From positions 62,001 through 126,000 of the forward strand of contig CAAGJJ010000106.1 in the NCBI GenBank assembly GCA_900770165.1: a stretch of 64,000 nt of DNA, read 5' to 3'. The notes beneath the pieces were generated by a model. That model worked only from the letters and a program-made list of their open reading frames with translations. It ran no database searches and was not told where the DNA came from. Positions 52,362-60,329 of this stretch are shown here, piece after piece. The number at the start of each line of letters is the position of its first letter. Position 1 is the stretch's first letter. Both the position numbers and the translations under genes were made by a program. The stretch is from Clostridia bacterium (GTDB lineage Bacteria; Bacillota; Clostridia; Oscillospirales; Acutalibacteraceae).

Positions 52362-52425
52362 ATCACGTATTTTTTTCTAATAATACCTTATAAAGGGGGA
52401 TTAATTTAATGAAAAAATACGTGAT
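52362..52425 (+). repeat. Inverted repeat spanning the start of the HlyD-like gene
   Basis: ATCACGTATTTTTTTC (52362-52377) and GAAAAAATACGTGAT (52411-52425) pair over 14-15 bases. The AAGGGGG ribosome site is in the loop and the start codon at the base of the right arm. The hairpin could modulate translation of the export protein. Confidence 0.65.
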
Positions 52426-53425
52426 TTTATATTCTATTAGTATTACTATAATTGTTTCAATGGTTATAGGGTCAGTTTACTTAAAAAACAGTATCATTAA
52501 TGTTAATGTTATAGATGTTTCAACTTCATCTGTACAAAACACAGTTCTTTGCTCTGGTGTAGTTGAATATAGTGACTCTCAAGATGTAATATGTAAAAAC
52601 ACTGCTGTTACAAATGATGTATTTGTTAAAGAAGGTGACTATGTAAATAAAGGAGACTATTTAACAAATGTAACTAATGTGAAAGTTGAGAGAAAATCAA
52701 TAGCAGATATTAATTCAACAAGTATTGGTGAATTAAGCAATATGAATAACTTAACAAACATACAAGAAGTTTATAATAGTTTAATCACGGAGTCTAAAAA
52801 TAATCCTTCTGATTATACAAAGTATGGAGATGCATATAACATAAGAGCACCTATATCAGGTTTAGTAACATCTGTAAATACAGAAAAAGGAAAGTTTATA
52901 AATGAAAATGCATCTATTATTACAATATCAAATACTAATAACATGCAAGTAAAGTTAGATGTAAATGAATCTCAAATTGCCGAAATAAAAGTAGGGCAAA
53001 AGGCTTTTATTACAGGGGTTGGTTTTAAAGGTTCTGAGTACACAGGAAAAGTTACAAATATATCAAATGAAGCTGAAAAAATAGTTGGACCAACCGGGAA
53101 AGAGACAGTAATAAATGTTATTGTTAAGCTAGATAAGGTAAATGGAGATATAAAACCTGGATACACAGCTAAATGCAAAATTATAACCTCTGAAGAAAAT
53201 GATGTGCTTTTAACTCCATATGAATCAATTAAAGCTGACGAAAGTGGGAATGAATATGTTTATCAATATAAAAATGGTAAAGCTGTAAAAACATATGTAG
53301 AAACAGGAAATGAATATCAAAATGGATATGAAATAGTTTCAGGGTTAAGTAACGGAGATAAAATTATAGAAAAACCAGATAAAGTATATAGTAATAGTCG
53401 GGTTAAAGTTAGTACAAATTATTAA
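52409..53425 (+). CDS. HlyD/RND-type membrane fusion (adaptor) protein
   Basis: A 338-residue protein with one N-terminal transmembrane helix (about 5-25), a biotinyl-lipoyl-like part (VCKNTAVTNDVFVKEGDYV), a short helical linker, and beta-barrel domains with ITISNTNNMQVKLDVNE. It would bridge an exporter to the exterior. The start lies inside a long inverted repeat. The permease follows at once, but no ABC ATPase is present. Confidence 0.88.
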   Translation: MKKYVILYSISITIIVSMVIGSVYLKNSIINVNVIDVSTSSVQNTVLCSGVVEYSDSQDVICKNTAVTNDVFVKEGDYVNKGDYLTNVTNVKVERKSIADINSTSIGELSNMNNLTNIQEVYNSLITESKNNPSDYTKYGDAYNIRAPISGLVTSVNTEKGKFINENASIITISNTNNMQVKLDVNESQIAEIKVGQKAFITGVGFKGSEYTGKVTNISNEAEKIVGPTGKETVINVIVKLDKVNGDIKPGYTAKCKIITSEENDVLLTPYESIKADESGNEYVYQYKNGKAVKTYVETGNEYQNGYEIVSGLSNGDKIIEKPDKVYSNSRVKVSTNY

Positions 53426-53440
53426 AGTGTGGTTGTAAAT

Positions 53441-54631
53441 ATGCTTGATATAATAAAATGTTCTTTAAAAAATTTAACCAGAAAAAAAATTAGAAGCTTT
53501 TTAACAATATTAGGTGTTTCTATTGGTGTCGCATCGGTAATAGTTATTGGAAATATTAGTCAATGTGGATCTTCTGCAATAACAGGTGAGTTAGATAGTC
53601 TTGGTCTGGGAGGACTTACAATAACAAGCAATTCATCAAATAGTACTCCTTGTTTTCTTTCTTACGATGAACTAAAGGTTATTAAACAAAATAACTATGT
53701 CAAACAGGCTTCACCTATAATGATGCAAAATACTAATGTATATACCGGATTTAATCAGACTAATAGCTTTTTGTGGGGAATAGATTCAAAAGTAAATCAA
53801 ATTATTTCATTACAGGTATTATATGGAAGAGGAATAAATAGCTCCGACGTTAAGTCGTATAGTAATGTATGTATGGTTGATCAAAACTTTTCAAAGGCTA
53901 TGTATGGTAGAGACAATATAATTGGGAAAAAAATATCTATTCAGTGCGGAAATATTATGGAAGAATTCGAAATAATTGGTATAATAAAAACTGGTAATGG
54001 TATTCTTCAAAATGTAATTGGAGATTATATTCCTAATTTTGTATATATACCATATACTACTATGCAAAATGCAACAGGAAGAAAATCTTTTGACCAAATA
54101 GCGGTAAAAATAAAAGAAGGTTCTAATGTAGATACAGTTGGTGAAGATATAGTAAAATCTTTATCAAGAATAAGTGGAATAAATGATGGCTATCATTCCA
54201 ATAGTTTATCTAAACAAAGGCAAGGGCTTAATAATATTATGAATATTGTGACTGTAATTTTATCATCTGTTGGAACAATATCTTTATTTGTTGCTAGTTT
54301 GAGTATTATGACAGTCATGTTAGTATCTGTTAATGAACGAACAAGAGAAATAGGAATAAAAAAGTCAATAGGTGCTAGTAAAAAAAATATTCTATTGGAA
54401 TTTTTAACAGAAGCTTTGCTTTTATCTATAATAGGTTGTATAGTTGGAAGTGTAATTGGTATGACTGTGTCTTATATAGGTGCATGGTTATTTGGTATAA
54501 ATTTAATGTTACGTATGGATATAATTATTATGGCTACATTATTTTCTGTAATAACAGGTATTATTTTTGGAGTATATCCGGCCTTAAAAGCTTCTAATTT
54601 AAAACCAGTAGATGCGTTGAGAGCAGAGTAA
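53441..54631 (+). CDS. MacB-like ABC transporter permease (FtsX family)
   Basis: About 396 residues. The N-terminal LTRKKIRSFLTILGVSIGVASVIVIG helix, a large extracytoplasmic MacB_PCD domain (about 50-260) and three C-terminal helices with NERTREIGIKKSIGASKKNI make a typical MacB/FtsX permease. ATG 53441 follows a GTGG-rich stretch; GTG 53429 is an in-frame alternative without a ribosome site. Its ATPase partner is not adjacent. Confidence 0.9.
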   Translation: MLDIIKCSLKNLTRKKIRSFLTILGVSIGVASVIVIGNISQCGSSAITGELDSLGLGGLTITSNSSNSTPCFLSYDELKVIKQNNYVKQASPIMMQNTNVYTGFNQTNSFLWGIDSKVNQIISLQVLYGRGINSSDVKSYSNVCMVDQNFSKAMYGRDNIIGKKISIQCGNIMEEFEIIGIIKTGNGILQNVIGDYIPNFVYIPYTTMQNATGRKSFDQIAVKIKEGSNVDTVGEDIVKSLSRISGINDGYHSNSLSKQRQGLNNIMNIVTVILSSVGTISLFVASLSIMTVMLVSVNERTREIGIKKSIGASKKNILLEFLTEALLLSIIGCIVGSVIGMTVSYIGAWLFGINLMLRMDIIIMATLFSVITGIIFGVYPALKASNLKPVDALRAE

Positions 54632-54640
54632 AAAAATTAT

Positions 54641-54676
54641 CCTAATTATACAAAATGAATATTTTGTATAATTAGG
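54641..54676. terminator. Perfect 16-bp inverted repeat after the permease gene
   Basis: CCTAATTATACAAAAT (54641-54656), loop GAAT, and the exact complement to 54676. No T-run follows on the + strand; read on the minus strand it is followed by ATAATTTTTT. It may be a terminator in the minus sense, a weak + terminator, or a protein-binding palindrome before xerC. Confidence 0.6.
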
Positions 54677-54703
54677 AAGAGCTAAAAATTAAATTTAAGA
54701 AGT

Positions 54704-54732
54704 TTGCTGATTAAAACTTTATTTGTTATAAT
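54704..54732 (+). promoter_or_regulatory. Promoter of the Xer recombinase gene
   Basis: TTGCTG (54704-54709), 17 bases, TATAAT (54727-54732), then the ATG at 54769. Confidence 0.75.
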
Positions 54733-54768
54733 TATAAAAGACTTTTATAATATTATGAGGTTTTAATT

Positions 54769-55773
54769 ATGAATACAAATTATTTAGAAGAATCTCCGCA
54801 GATTATTAAAGAATTTCTTGGATATATGCAGACCATAAAAGGTAAATCTGAAAAAACTGTAAATGAATATTATATTGATCTTAGAACTTTTTTTAGATAT
54901 ATAAAACTTTCAAAAGGATTAGCTAATAATTCAGAGCAGTTTAATGAAATTGATATTTCAGATATTGATATTGAACTAATTAAAGATATTACGCTTACCG
55001 ATGTTTTTGAATATATGAATTATTTGATGAATGATAGAAAAAATGGAGCATCTACAAGATCTAGAAAATCTTCTAGCCTTAGAACATTTTTTAAATATTT
55101 AACTAATAAAACTGGGAAATTGGCAGTGAATCCTTTAGTAGAACTTGAAAATCCTAAGATTAAATCTTCATTACCTAAATATTTATCTTTAGAACAATGT
55201 ATAGAGCTTTTAAACTCTGTAGATGGTGACTTTAAAGAACGTGATTATTGTATTTTAACTTTATTTTTAAACTGTGGAATGCGTTTATCTGAGCTTGTTG
55301 GGATAAATCTTAATGATATTAAACCAGATAATACACTAAAAATTACAGGAAAAGGAAATAAGGAAAGAATAGTATATTTAAATGATGCTTGTATAGCAGC
55401 TATAGATAAATATAAAAATGTACGTCCGAATAATGGAGTTATAGATAAAAAAGCTTTGTTTTTAAGTAAAAGAAAACAACGAATAAGCCCTAAAACGGTT
55501 CAGTTTATTGTTAATAAATATTTAAAAAAAATCGGATTAGATAACCAGGGTTATTCTGTGCATAAACTACGTCATACTGCAGCCACACTTATGTATCAGT
55601 ATGGAAAAGTAGATATTAGAATACTTAAAGATATTTTAGGACACGAAAATCTTGGAACTACACAAATATATACACATATATCAGATGAACAAATGAAGCA
55701 AGCTTCTTTATCTAATCCAATATCTAAGATAATCAAATCTACCAATAAAATTGATGATACACATAAATCTTAA
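54769..55773 (+). CDS. xerC: Tyrosine recombinase, XerC/XerD type
   Basis: A 334-residue tyrosine recombinase. The N-terminal SAM-like core-binding domain covers about residues 8-125. The catalytic residues are all visible: R in CGMRLSEL, K in GKGNKER, H-x-x-R in HKLRHT, H in LGHENLGTTQ and the nucleophile Y in IYTH. Length is slightly above XerC/D because of a short insert near residue 60. It likely resolves chromosome dimers; whether C or D cannot be told. It has its own promoter and terminator. Confidence 0.92.
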   Translation: MNTNYLEESPQIIKEFLGYMQTIKGKSEKTVNEYYIDLRTFFRYIKLSKGLANNSEQFNEIDISDIDIELIKDITLTDVFEYMNYLMNDRKNGASTRSRKSSSLRTFFKYLTNKTGKLAVNPLVELENPKIKSSLPKYLSLEQCIELLNSVDGDFKERDYCILTLFLNCGMRLSELVGINLNDIKPDNTLKITGKGNKERIVYLNDACIAAIDKYKNVRPNNGVIDKKALFLSKRKQRISPKTVQFIVNKYLKKIGLDNQGYSVHKLRHTAATLMYQYGKVDIRILKDILGHENLGTTQIYTHISDEQMKQASLSNPISKIIKSTNKIDDTHKS

Positions 55774-55846
55774 AAGATCAGAGTATCGTTATGCGCGTTT
55801 CCCTTTCCCCTTTTGCTTTATTATATTTTCATTTTTTATAAAAAAC

Positions 55847-55889
55847 AAATAGATCGCAGTATTCAGAAATTCGATACTGTGATCTATTT
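55847..55889. terminator. Bidirectional terminator between xerC and oadB
   Basis: Arms AAATAGATCGCAGTAT and ATACTGTGATCTATTT pair over 16 bases with one G-T pair, loop of 11. It lies between convergent genes; T-rich sequence follows in both senses. Confidence 0.8.
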
Positions 55890-55901
55890 ATATAATAATA
55901 T

Positions 55902-57140
55902 TTATCCTAATATACTTAATAAAACTCCTGCAGCAATGGCTGATCCGATAACACCAGCTACATTTGGCCCCATTGCGTGCATTAGTAAGAAATTTGATGG
56001 ATTAGATTCTTGCCCAACTTTTTGAGAAACTCTTGCAGCCATTGGAACTGCAGATACACCTGCAGAACCTATAAGAGGATTAACTTTTCCGTTTGTAATT
56101 TTATACATAATTTTGCCAAATAGAACTCCACCAGCAGTTCCAAATGCAAATGCAATTAACCCTAATGCAATTATAGATAATGTGCTAACACTTAAGAAAA
56201 CTTTTCCGGTTGCTGTTGCTCCTACAGTAACTCCAAGGAATATAGTAACAATATTCATAAGCTCATTTTGTGCCGTATTTGAAAGTCTTGAAACAACTCC
56301 GCTTTCTCTAAATAAGTTTCCTAACATCAACATTCCTATAAGAGGAGTTGAATCTGGTAAAATTAAAGCTACTATTAATGTAACTATTATAGGAAATAGT
56401 ATTTTTTCTAGTTTAGAAACAGGCCTTAATTGTTCCATCACAACGCTACGTTCCTTTTCAGTGGTAAGAGCTTTCATGATAGGTGGTTGAATAATAGGAA
56501 CTAATGCCATATATGAGTATGCCGCGACAGCTATAGGTCCTAGCAATTCAGGAGCAAGTTTGGAAGTTACAAATATAGCTGTCGGCCCATCTGCTCCTCC
56601 TATAATTGCAATTGATCCAGCTTGTGTTGGTTCAAATTTTAAAAGTATTGCTCCTATAAATGTTATAAAAATTCCTAATTGAGCAGCAGCGCCTAACAAA
56701 AAACTTTTTGGATTTGAAATTAATGGACCGAAATCTGTCATTGTTCCTATTCCAAGAAAAATTAGTGGCGGGAATATACCAAGTTTTACACCTTGATATA
56801 AATAGTATAATAGTCCACCATTAGTTGGAATTTGATAGTATTCTTGTCCCTCAAGTATGATAGTTGGATAGTTTGCGGCAGCCCCATGTTCTGTAATATA
56901 TTGACTTACTAACTGCAAATTAGTACTCGGGGTACCCATTATAGGAGGATACAAGTTTACTAAAAGCATTCCAAAAGCTATTGGCAGTAACAGAAGGGGC
57001 TCAAATTTTTTTGCTATTGCTAAGTAGATTAGTATAGCTGAAATGGCTATCATTACGTAATTTTGCCAGCTAAGTGATAAGAAACCAGTTTCATTTATTA
57101 AACTTTGGATGGTATGTGAAAATTCATTAAATATTTCCAA
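55902..57140 (-). CDS. oadB: Sodium-translocating decarboxylase beta subunit
   Basis: A 412-residue, about 11-helix membrane protein of the OadB/GcdB/MmdB family, which couples decarboxylation of a biotin-bound carboxyl group to Na+ export. The conserved aspartate is in IIGGADGPTAIF, and the conserved C-terminal GVSAVPMAARVSQ region is intact. It is encoded behind the gamma subunit. No alpha (carboxyltransferase) or biotin-carrier gene is in the window, so the substrate is open. Confidence 0.94.
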   Translation of the reverse strand: MEIFNEFSHTIQSLINETGFLSLSWQNYVMIAISAILIYLAIAKKFEPLLLLPIAFGMLLVNLYPPIMGTPSTNLQLVSQYITEHGAAANYPTIILEGQEYYQIPTNGGLLYYLYQGVKLGIFPPLIFLGIGTMTDFGPLISNPKSFLLGAAAQLGIFITFIGAILLKFEPTQAGSIAIIGGADGPTAIFVTSKLAPELLGPIAVAAYSYMALVPIIQPPIMKALTTEKERSVVMEQLRPVSKLEKILFPIIVTLIVALILPDSTPLIGMLMLGNLFRESGVVSRLSNTAQNELMNIVTIFLGVTVGATATGKVFLSVSTLSIIALGLIAFAFGTAGGVLFGKIMYKITNGKVNPLIGSAGVSAVPMAARVSQKVGQESNPSNFLLMHAMGPNVAGVIGSAIAAGVLLSILG

Positions 57141-57192
57141 CAGATTGTCAACCCTTTCTTAGTTTAAAAATTAAAAAGTCTTTATCTTTATT

Positions 57193-57561
57193 TTAAAAAG
57201 GACGGGTGTTATTTATAATCCCTACGGAACTCCAAATAGGCCTATTTGAGCTGGAATGTTTTATGCGTTTAACAGAATGTATTTTTTGATTACAACCATA
57301 TATAGAATATATAGATGCAGATATAGCTGCAATGATTTCTTTAGGTATAAAATCATCTGCATCATTTTCAATATATTCTGCAGGAGCTGTTTCAATATTT
57401 GTATCATAATTATTGGTCTTTTTTATGTTATTTAAACTTTTTTCAAATTTACCAATTACTTTTCCAGATCCTTTTATTATAAAAATTAAGGCGACTAAGG
57501 AAAAGAAAACTACTATAAGACCAGACAATAATACGGTTAAGGCCAGGTTCATTCCTTCCAT
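57193..57561 (-). CDS. oadG: OadG-family decarboxylase gamma subunit
   Basis: A 122-residue protein with one N-terminal transmembrane helix (about 7-30), a charged linker and a C-terminal tail with PKEIIAAISASIYSIYG and the end segment RPIWSSVGI typical of OadG. It anchors the soluble subunit of the Na+ pump. It precedes oadB in the same operon, with a promoter at 57618-57646. Confidence 0.88.
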   Translation of the reverse strand: MEGMNLALTVLLSGLIVVFFSLVALIFIIKGSGKVIGKFEKSLNNIKKTNNYDTNIETAPAEYIENDADDFIPKEIIAAISASIYSIYGCNQKIHSVKRIKHSSSNRPIWSSVGIINNTRPF

Positions 57562-57617
57562 AAATTAATTTCTCCTAACATATTTAATTTTTTAAATTTA
57601 AAATGCTATACTTTATT

Positions 57618-57646
57618 AGTATAACCGATATTTGTAGTGTTTTCAA
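57618..57646 (-). promoter_or_regulatory. Promoter of the oadG-oadB operon
   Basis: On the minus strand: TTGAAA (57641-57646), 17 bases, TATACT (57618-57623). A small palindrome, TATAC-7 bases-GTATA, overlaps the -10 region and could be an operator. Confidence 0.75.
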
Positions 57647-57714
57647 TATTTTTATATTATAACAATGTAATTTTATATAAATATTGATGATTATATATGG
57701 CAAAACATAAAAAA

Positions 57715-57744
57715 GATATTCTCAAATTAATAATTGAGAATATC
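57715..57744 (-). terminator. Terminator of the secreted-protein gene
   Basis: GATATTCTCAA and TTGAGAATATC form an 11-bp perfect stem with an 8-base loop. On the minus strand a T-run follows. It ends the gene whose stop is at 57812. Confidence 0.8.
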
Positions 57745-57811
57745 CTTTAAAAAGTTGATCTATTAAGTTTACCAATTTTATTGTATTTTATTTCTAATTA
57801 AAAAAATTAAA

Positions 57812-58306
57812 TTACTCTAACCATCTACCAGTTTCTAAATCAACAAAATCTGATAATCGTATTCTCGCATGAAAATCCTTACCATACTTTCCTAATAAAG
57901 TTTGACTATCAAATTTGAACGATATATCTCGAAACTTTGAATATTTTCCTTTTGGAATAAGATGTTTTTCAAAAAAGTAATCCAAAACTCTTTTATGAGC
58001 TACTAAATCGTCACCATTAATATAAAAGCAGGCTACTCCTTTTATATCATTGCTATATTTTGCTGAATTAACAATCTTGCGCTCTACTGCCTCCGAGCAC
58101 ACTCTATCAACAAAGTCCCTGTTGTAAAAAAAGTACATCCATTTTCCTACTTTATATGGATCATATTTCTCCTCAGTGTGATTTTCAGAAACATAATAAA
58201 CCCAATATTCATTTTCATATCTTTGAACAGCATAAACGTCTTTGGTACTTACTAAGTTGATAGTAAAAATTAATAAAATAATCAAAAATCTTTTAAATAC
58301 TTTCAT
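57812..58306 (-). CDS. Small secreted or membrane-anchored protein, function unknown
   Basis: A 164-residue protein starting MKVFKRFLIILLIFTINLVST, a signal peptide, with a likely cut after DVYA near residue 24. The mature part is rich in aromatic and charged residues (YWVYYVSENHTEEKYDPYKVGKW) with two single cysteines, one in VDRVCSE and one in GVACFY. GAGAG six bases before supports the ATG at 58306 over the one at 58333. No family is recognised. Confidence 0.65.
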   Translation of the reverse strand: MKVFKRFLIILLIFTINLVSTKDVYAVQRYENEYWVYYVSENHTEEKYDPYKVGKWMYFFYNRDFVDRVCSEAVERKIVNSAKYSNDIKGVACFYINGDDLVAHKRVLDYFFEKHLIPKGKYSKFRDISFKFDSQTLLGKYGKDFHARIRLSDFVDLETGRWLE

Positions 58307-58355
58307 ATAAGCTCTCTTTTCATTCTTCGTCATATCGACGTTTTTTTCATATATA

Positions 58356-58391
58356 AAAAAGGCTATTATATTGAATGATAATAGCCTTTTT
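58356..58391 (-). terminator. Terminator of the rpsB-tsf operon
   Basis: A 14-bp perfect stem (AAAAAGGCTATTAT and its complement) with loop ATTGAATG, just beyond the tsf stop. U-rich in both directions. Confidence 0.85.
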
Positions 58392-58399
58392 GATTTATT

Positions 58400-59314
58400 T
58401 TATTTAATCATACTTGCAACTTCATCTGCAAAGTTGTCTTCTCTTTTTTCTAAACCTTCGCCCTTTTCAAATCTTTCAAATGCTAAAATTGCAATATTTT
58501 TACCAAGTTCTTTAGCGACCTTTTCTGTATATTTAGAAACTGTTAAATCAGAATCCTTAACAAAAATCTGATCTACTAAGCAATTTTCTTTATAAAATTT
58601 ACCAAGTTTACCCATAACGATTTTTTCAGCGATTTTTTCAGGTTTTCCTTCGTTAATAACCTGCTCTGTAAGAATTTTTTTCTCGTGTTCAATAACATCA
58701 GCGGGTACAGATTCTTTGTTGAGATATAGTGGGTTAGCAGCAGCAACTTGCATAGCTATATCTTTAGCATATTGTTTAAATTCAGGTTTATTTGTTATGC
58801 TATTGTCTGTATCAAACTTTACCATAACACCAATTCTTCCTGAAGCATGTATATAAGTAGCTACAACACCTTCGTATCTGCAAAAACGCCTAATTTTAAT
58901 ATTTTCTCCTATAGTTAAAATCTTTTCTTGTACAAGGTCTGCAACTGTCATATCATAGCCAACAGCTTTAGTTCCAAGTAAAGTTTCAACACTATCTGGA
59001 TTAGCTTGCATAACTGTATCTGCACAAGTTTTTACAAAGTTCTGGAAATCTGCATTTTTAGCAACGAAATCAGTTTCAGCATTAACTTCAATTACAACAC
59101 CAATATTTGCGTCATCGTTAGTACAAGCGTATGCTATACCTTCAGCAGCAATACGTCCTGATTTCTTAGTCGCTGCAGCAAGACCTTTTTCTCTTAAAAA
59201 ATCTATTGCTGCATCCATATCACCGTTTGCTTCTGTAAGGGCTTTTTTACAATCCATCATTCCGCAACCAGTTTTTTCTCTTAAAGCTTTAACATCTTTA
59301 GCTGTAAATGCCAT
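58400..59314 (-). CDS. tsf: Elongation factor Ts
   Basis: The EF-Tu nucleotide exchange factor. 304 residues: N-terminal UBA-like part with [16 protein letters not shown], the core with [12 protein letters not shown] near residue 78, and the late [12 protein letters not shown]. It follows rpsB on the minus strand. In most bacteria pyrH comes next; here a hairpin and an unrelated gene follow. Confidence 0.97.
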   Translation of the reverse strand: MAFTAKDVKALREKTGCGMMDCKKALTEANGDMDAAIDFLREKGLAAATKKSGRIAAEGIAYACTNDDANIGVVIEVNAETDFVAKNADFQNFVKTCADTVMQANPDSVETLLGTKAVGYDMTVADLVQEKILTIGENIKIRRFCRYEGVVATYIHASGRIGVMVKFDTDNSITNKPEFKQYAKDIAMQVAAANPLYLNKESVPADVIEHEKKILTEQVINEGKPEKIAEKIVMGKLGKFYKENCLVDQIFVKDSDLTVSKYTEKVAKELGKNIAILAFERFEKGEGLEKREDNFADEVASMIK

Positions 59315-59384
59315 ACTTAAATTCCTCCAATTTAATATTTTATATATCGTTAATTATAAAATGCAACAAGTAAAACATTCTCCG

Positions 59385-59415
59385 AAAAAAAGTACTCGCG
59401 CAAAAGCTCGAGTAC
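59385..59415 (-). terminator. Hairpin with T-run between rpsB and tsf
   Basis: On the minus strand GTACTCG (59409-59415) pairs with CGAGTAC (59392-59398), followed by seven T residues. It may attenuate tsf relative to rpsB. Confidence 0.75.
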
Positions 59416-59435
59416 AAATATAATATTTAATAAAA

Positions 59436-60188
59436 TTACTCTGCTACTTTTTCTTCTTTAATCTCTTCGTCGGTTTCTTCAGAATCAGAAGCTGCTGCAC
59501 CCATTTGGCCTTCTCTACCTTCAATGATAGCATTAGCTATTGTTTCAGAAATAAGTTTAACAGCTCTTATTGCGTCATCATTACCAGGAATAACATAATC
59601 TACTTCATCAGGATCACAGTTAGTATCGACTATTGCTACAATAGGAATACCTAATTTCTTTGCTTCAGCAACAGCAATTCTTTCTTTTCTTGGATCAACA
59701 ATAAATAATGCTCCTGGAAGAGACTTCATTTCCTTAATTCCGCCTAAAAATTTCTCTAATTTTTCGATTTCAAGGTTTAATTTAATTACTTCTTTTTTAG
59801 GTAGAAGATCGAATGTTCCGTCTGCTTCCATACCTCTTAATTGTTTCAAACGATCTATTCTACGACGTATGGTAGAAAAGTTAGTAAGCATACCGCCAAG
59901 CCAACGAGCATTAACATAATAAGCTCCGGCACGTTCTGCCTCTTCTTTTACAGAATCTTGAGCCTGCTTCTTTGTACCTACAAAAAGAACAGATTTACCT
60001 TCTGATGAAATTTCACGAATAAAATCATAAGCGTTTTCAATTTTTTTAACGGTTTTTTGTAAGTCTATAATATATATACCGTTACGTTCTGTGAAGATGT
60101 ACTCTGCCATTTTAGGGTTCCATCTTCTTGTTTGATGTCCAAAATGAACACCAGCTTCTAAAAGTTGTTTCATTGAGACTACTGCCAT
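59436..60188 (-). CDS. rpsB: Ribosomal protein S2
   Basis: A 250-residue 30S protein starting [27 protein letters not shown], the S2 signature, with [13 protein letters not shown] near residue 205 and an acidic C-terminal tail. A strong promoter and a structured leader precede it. Confidence 0.98.
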   Translation of the reverse strand: MAVVSMKQLLEAGVHFGHQTRRWNPKMAEYIFTERNGIYIIDLQKTVKKIENAYDFIREISSEGKSVLFVGTKKQAQDSVKEEAERAGAYYVNARWLGGMLTNFSTIRRRIDRLKQLRGMEADGTFDLLPKKEVIKLNLEIEKLEKFLGGIKEMKSLPGALFIVDPRKERIAVAEAKKLGIPIVAIVDTNCDPDEVDYVIPGNDDAIRAVKLISETIANAIIEGREGQMGAAASDSEETDEEIKEEKVAE

Positions 60189-60214
60189 TTAAATATCCTC
60201 CTTGGTTTTTCCTC

Positions 60215-60271
60215 CGCTATATCTAAATTAACTAGACGACCTTAAAAGCACCAGTCTGTTAAAATATAGCG
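60215..60271 (-). promoter_or_regulatory. Structured leader RNA of rpsB
   Basis: Between promoter and start, CGCTATAT (60264-60271 in minus sense) pairs with ATATAGCG (60215-60222) over 8 bases and encloses about 40 bases with further pairing (AGAC/GTCT). Ribosomal-protein leaders of this kind often mediate feedback by S2; here that is inference from position and structure. Confidence 0.5.
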
Positions 60272-60287
60272 TGTGTAATACTTATTT

Positions 60288-60316
60288 ATTATATCATACC
60301 AAATTAATGAAATCAA
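60288..60316 (-). promoter_or_regulatory. Promoter of the rpsB-tsf operon
   Basis: On the minus strand: TTGATT (60311-60316), 17 bases, TATAAT (60288-60293), with a TG two bases before the -10 box. Near-consensus. Confidence 0.8.
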
Positions 60317-60329
60317 GTATAAAAATATC

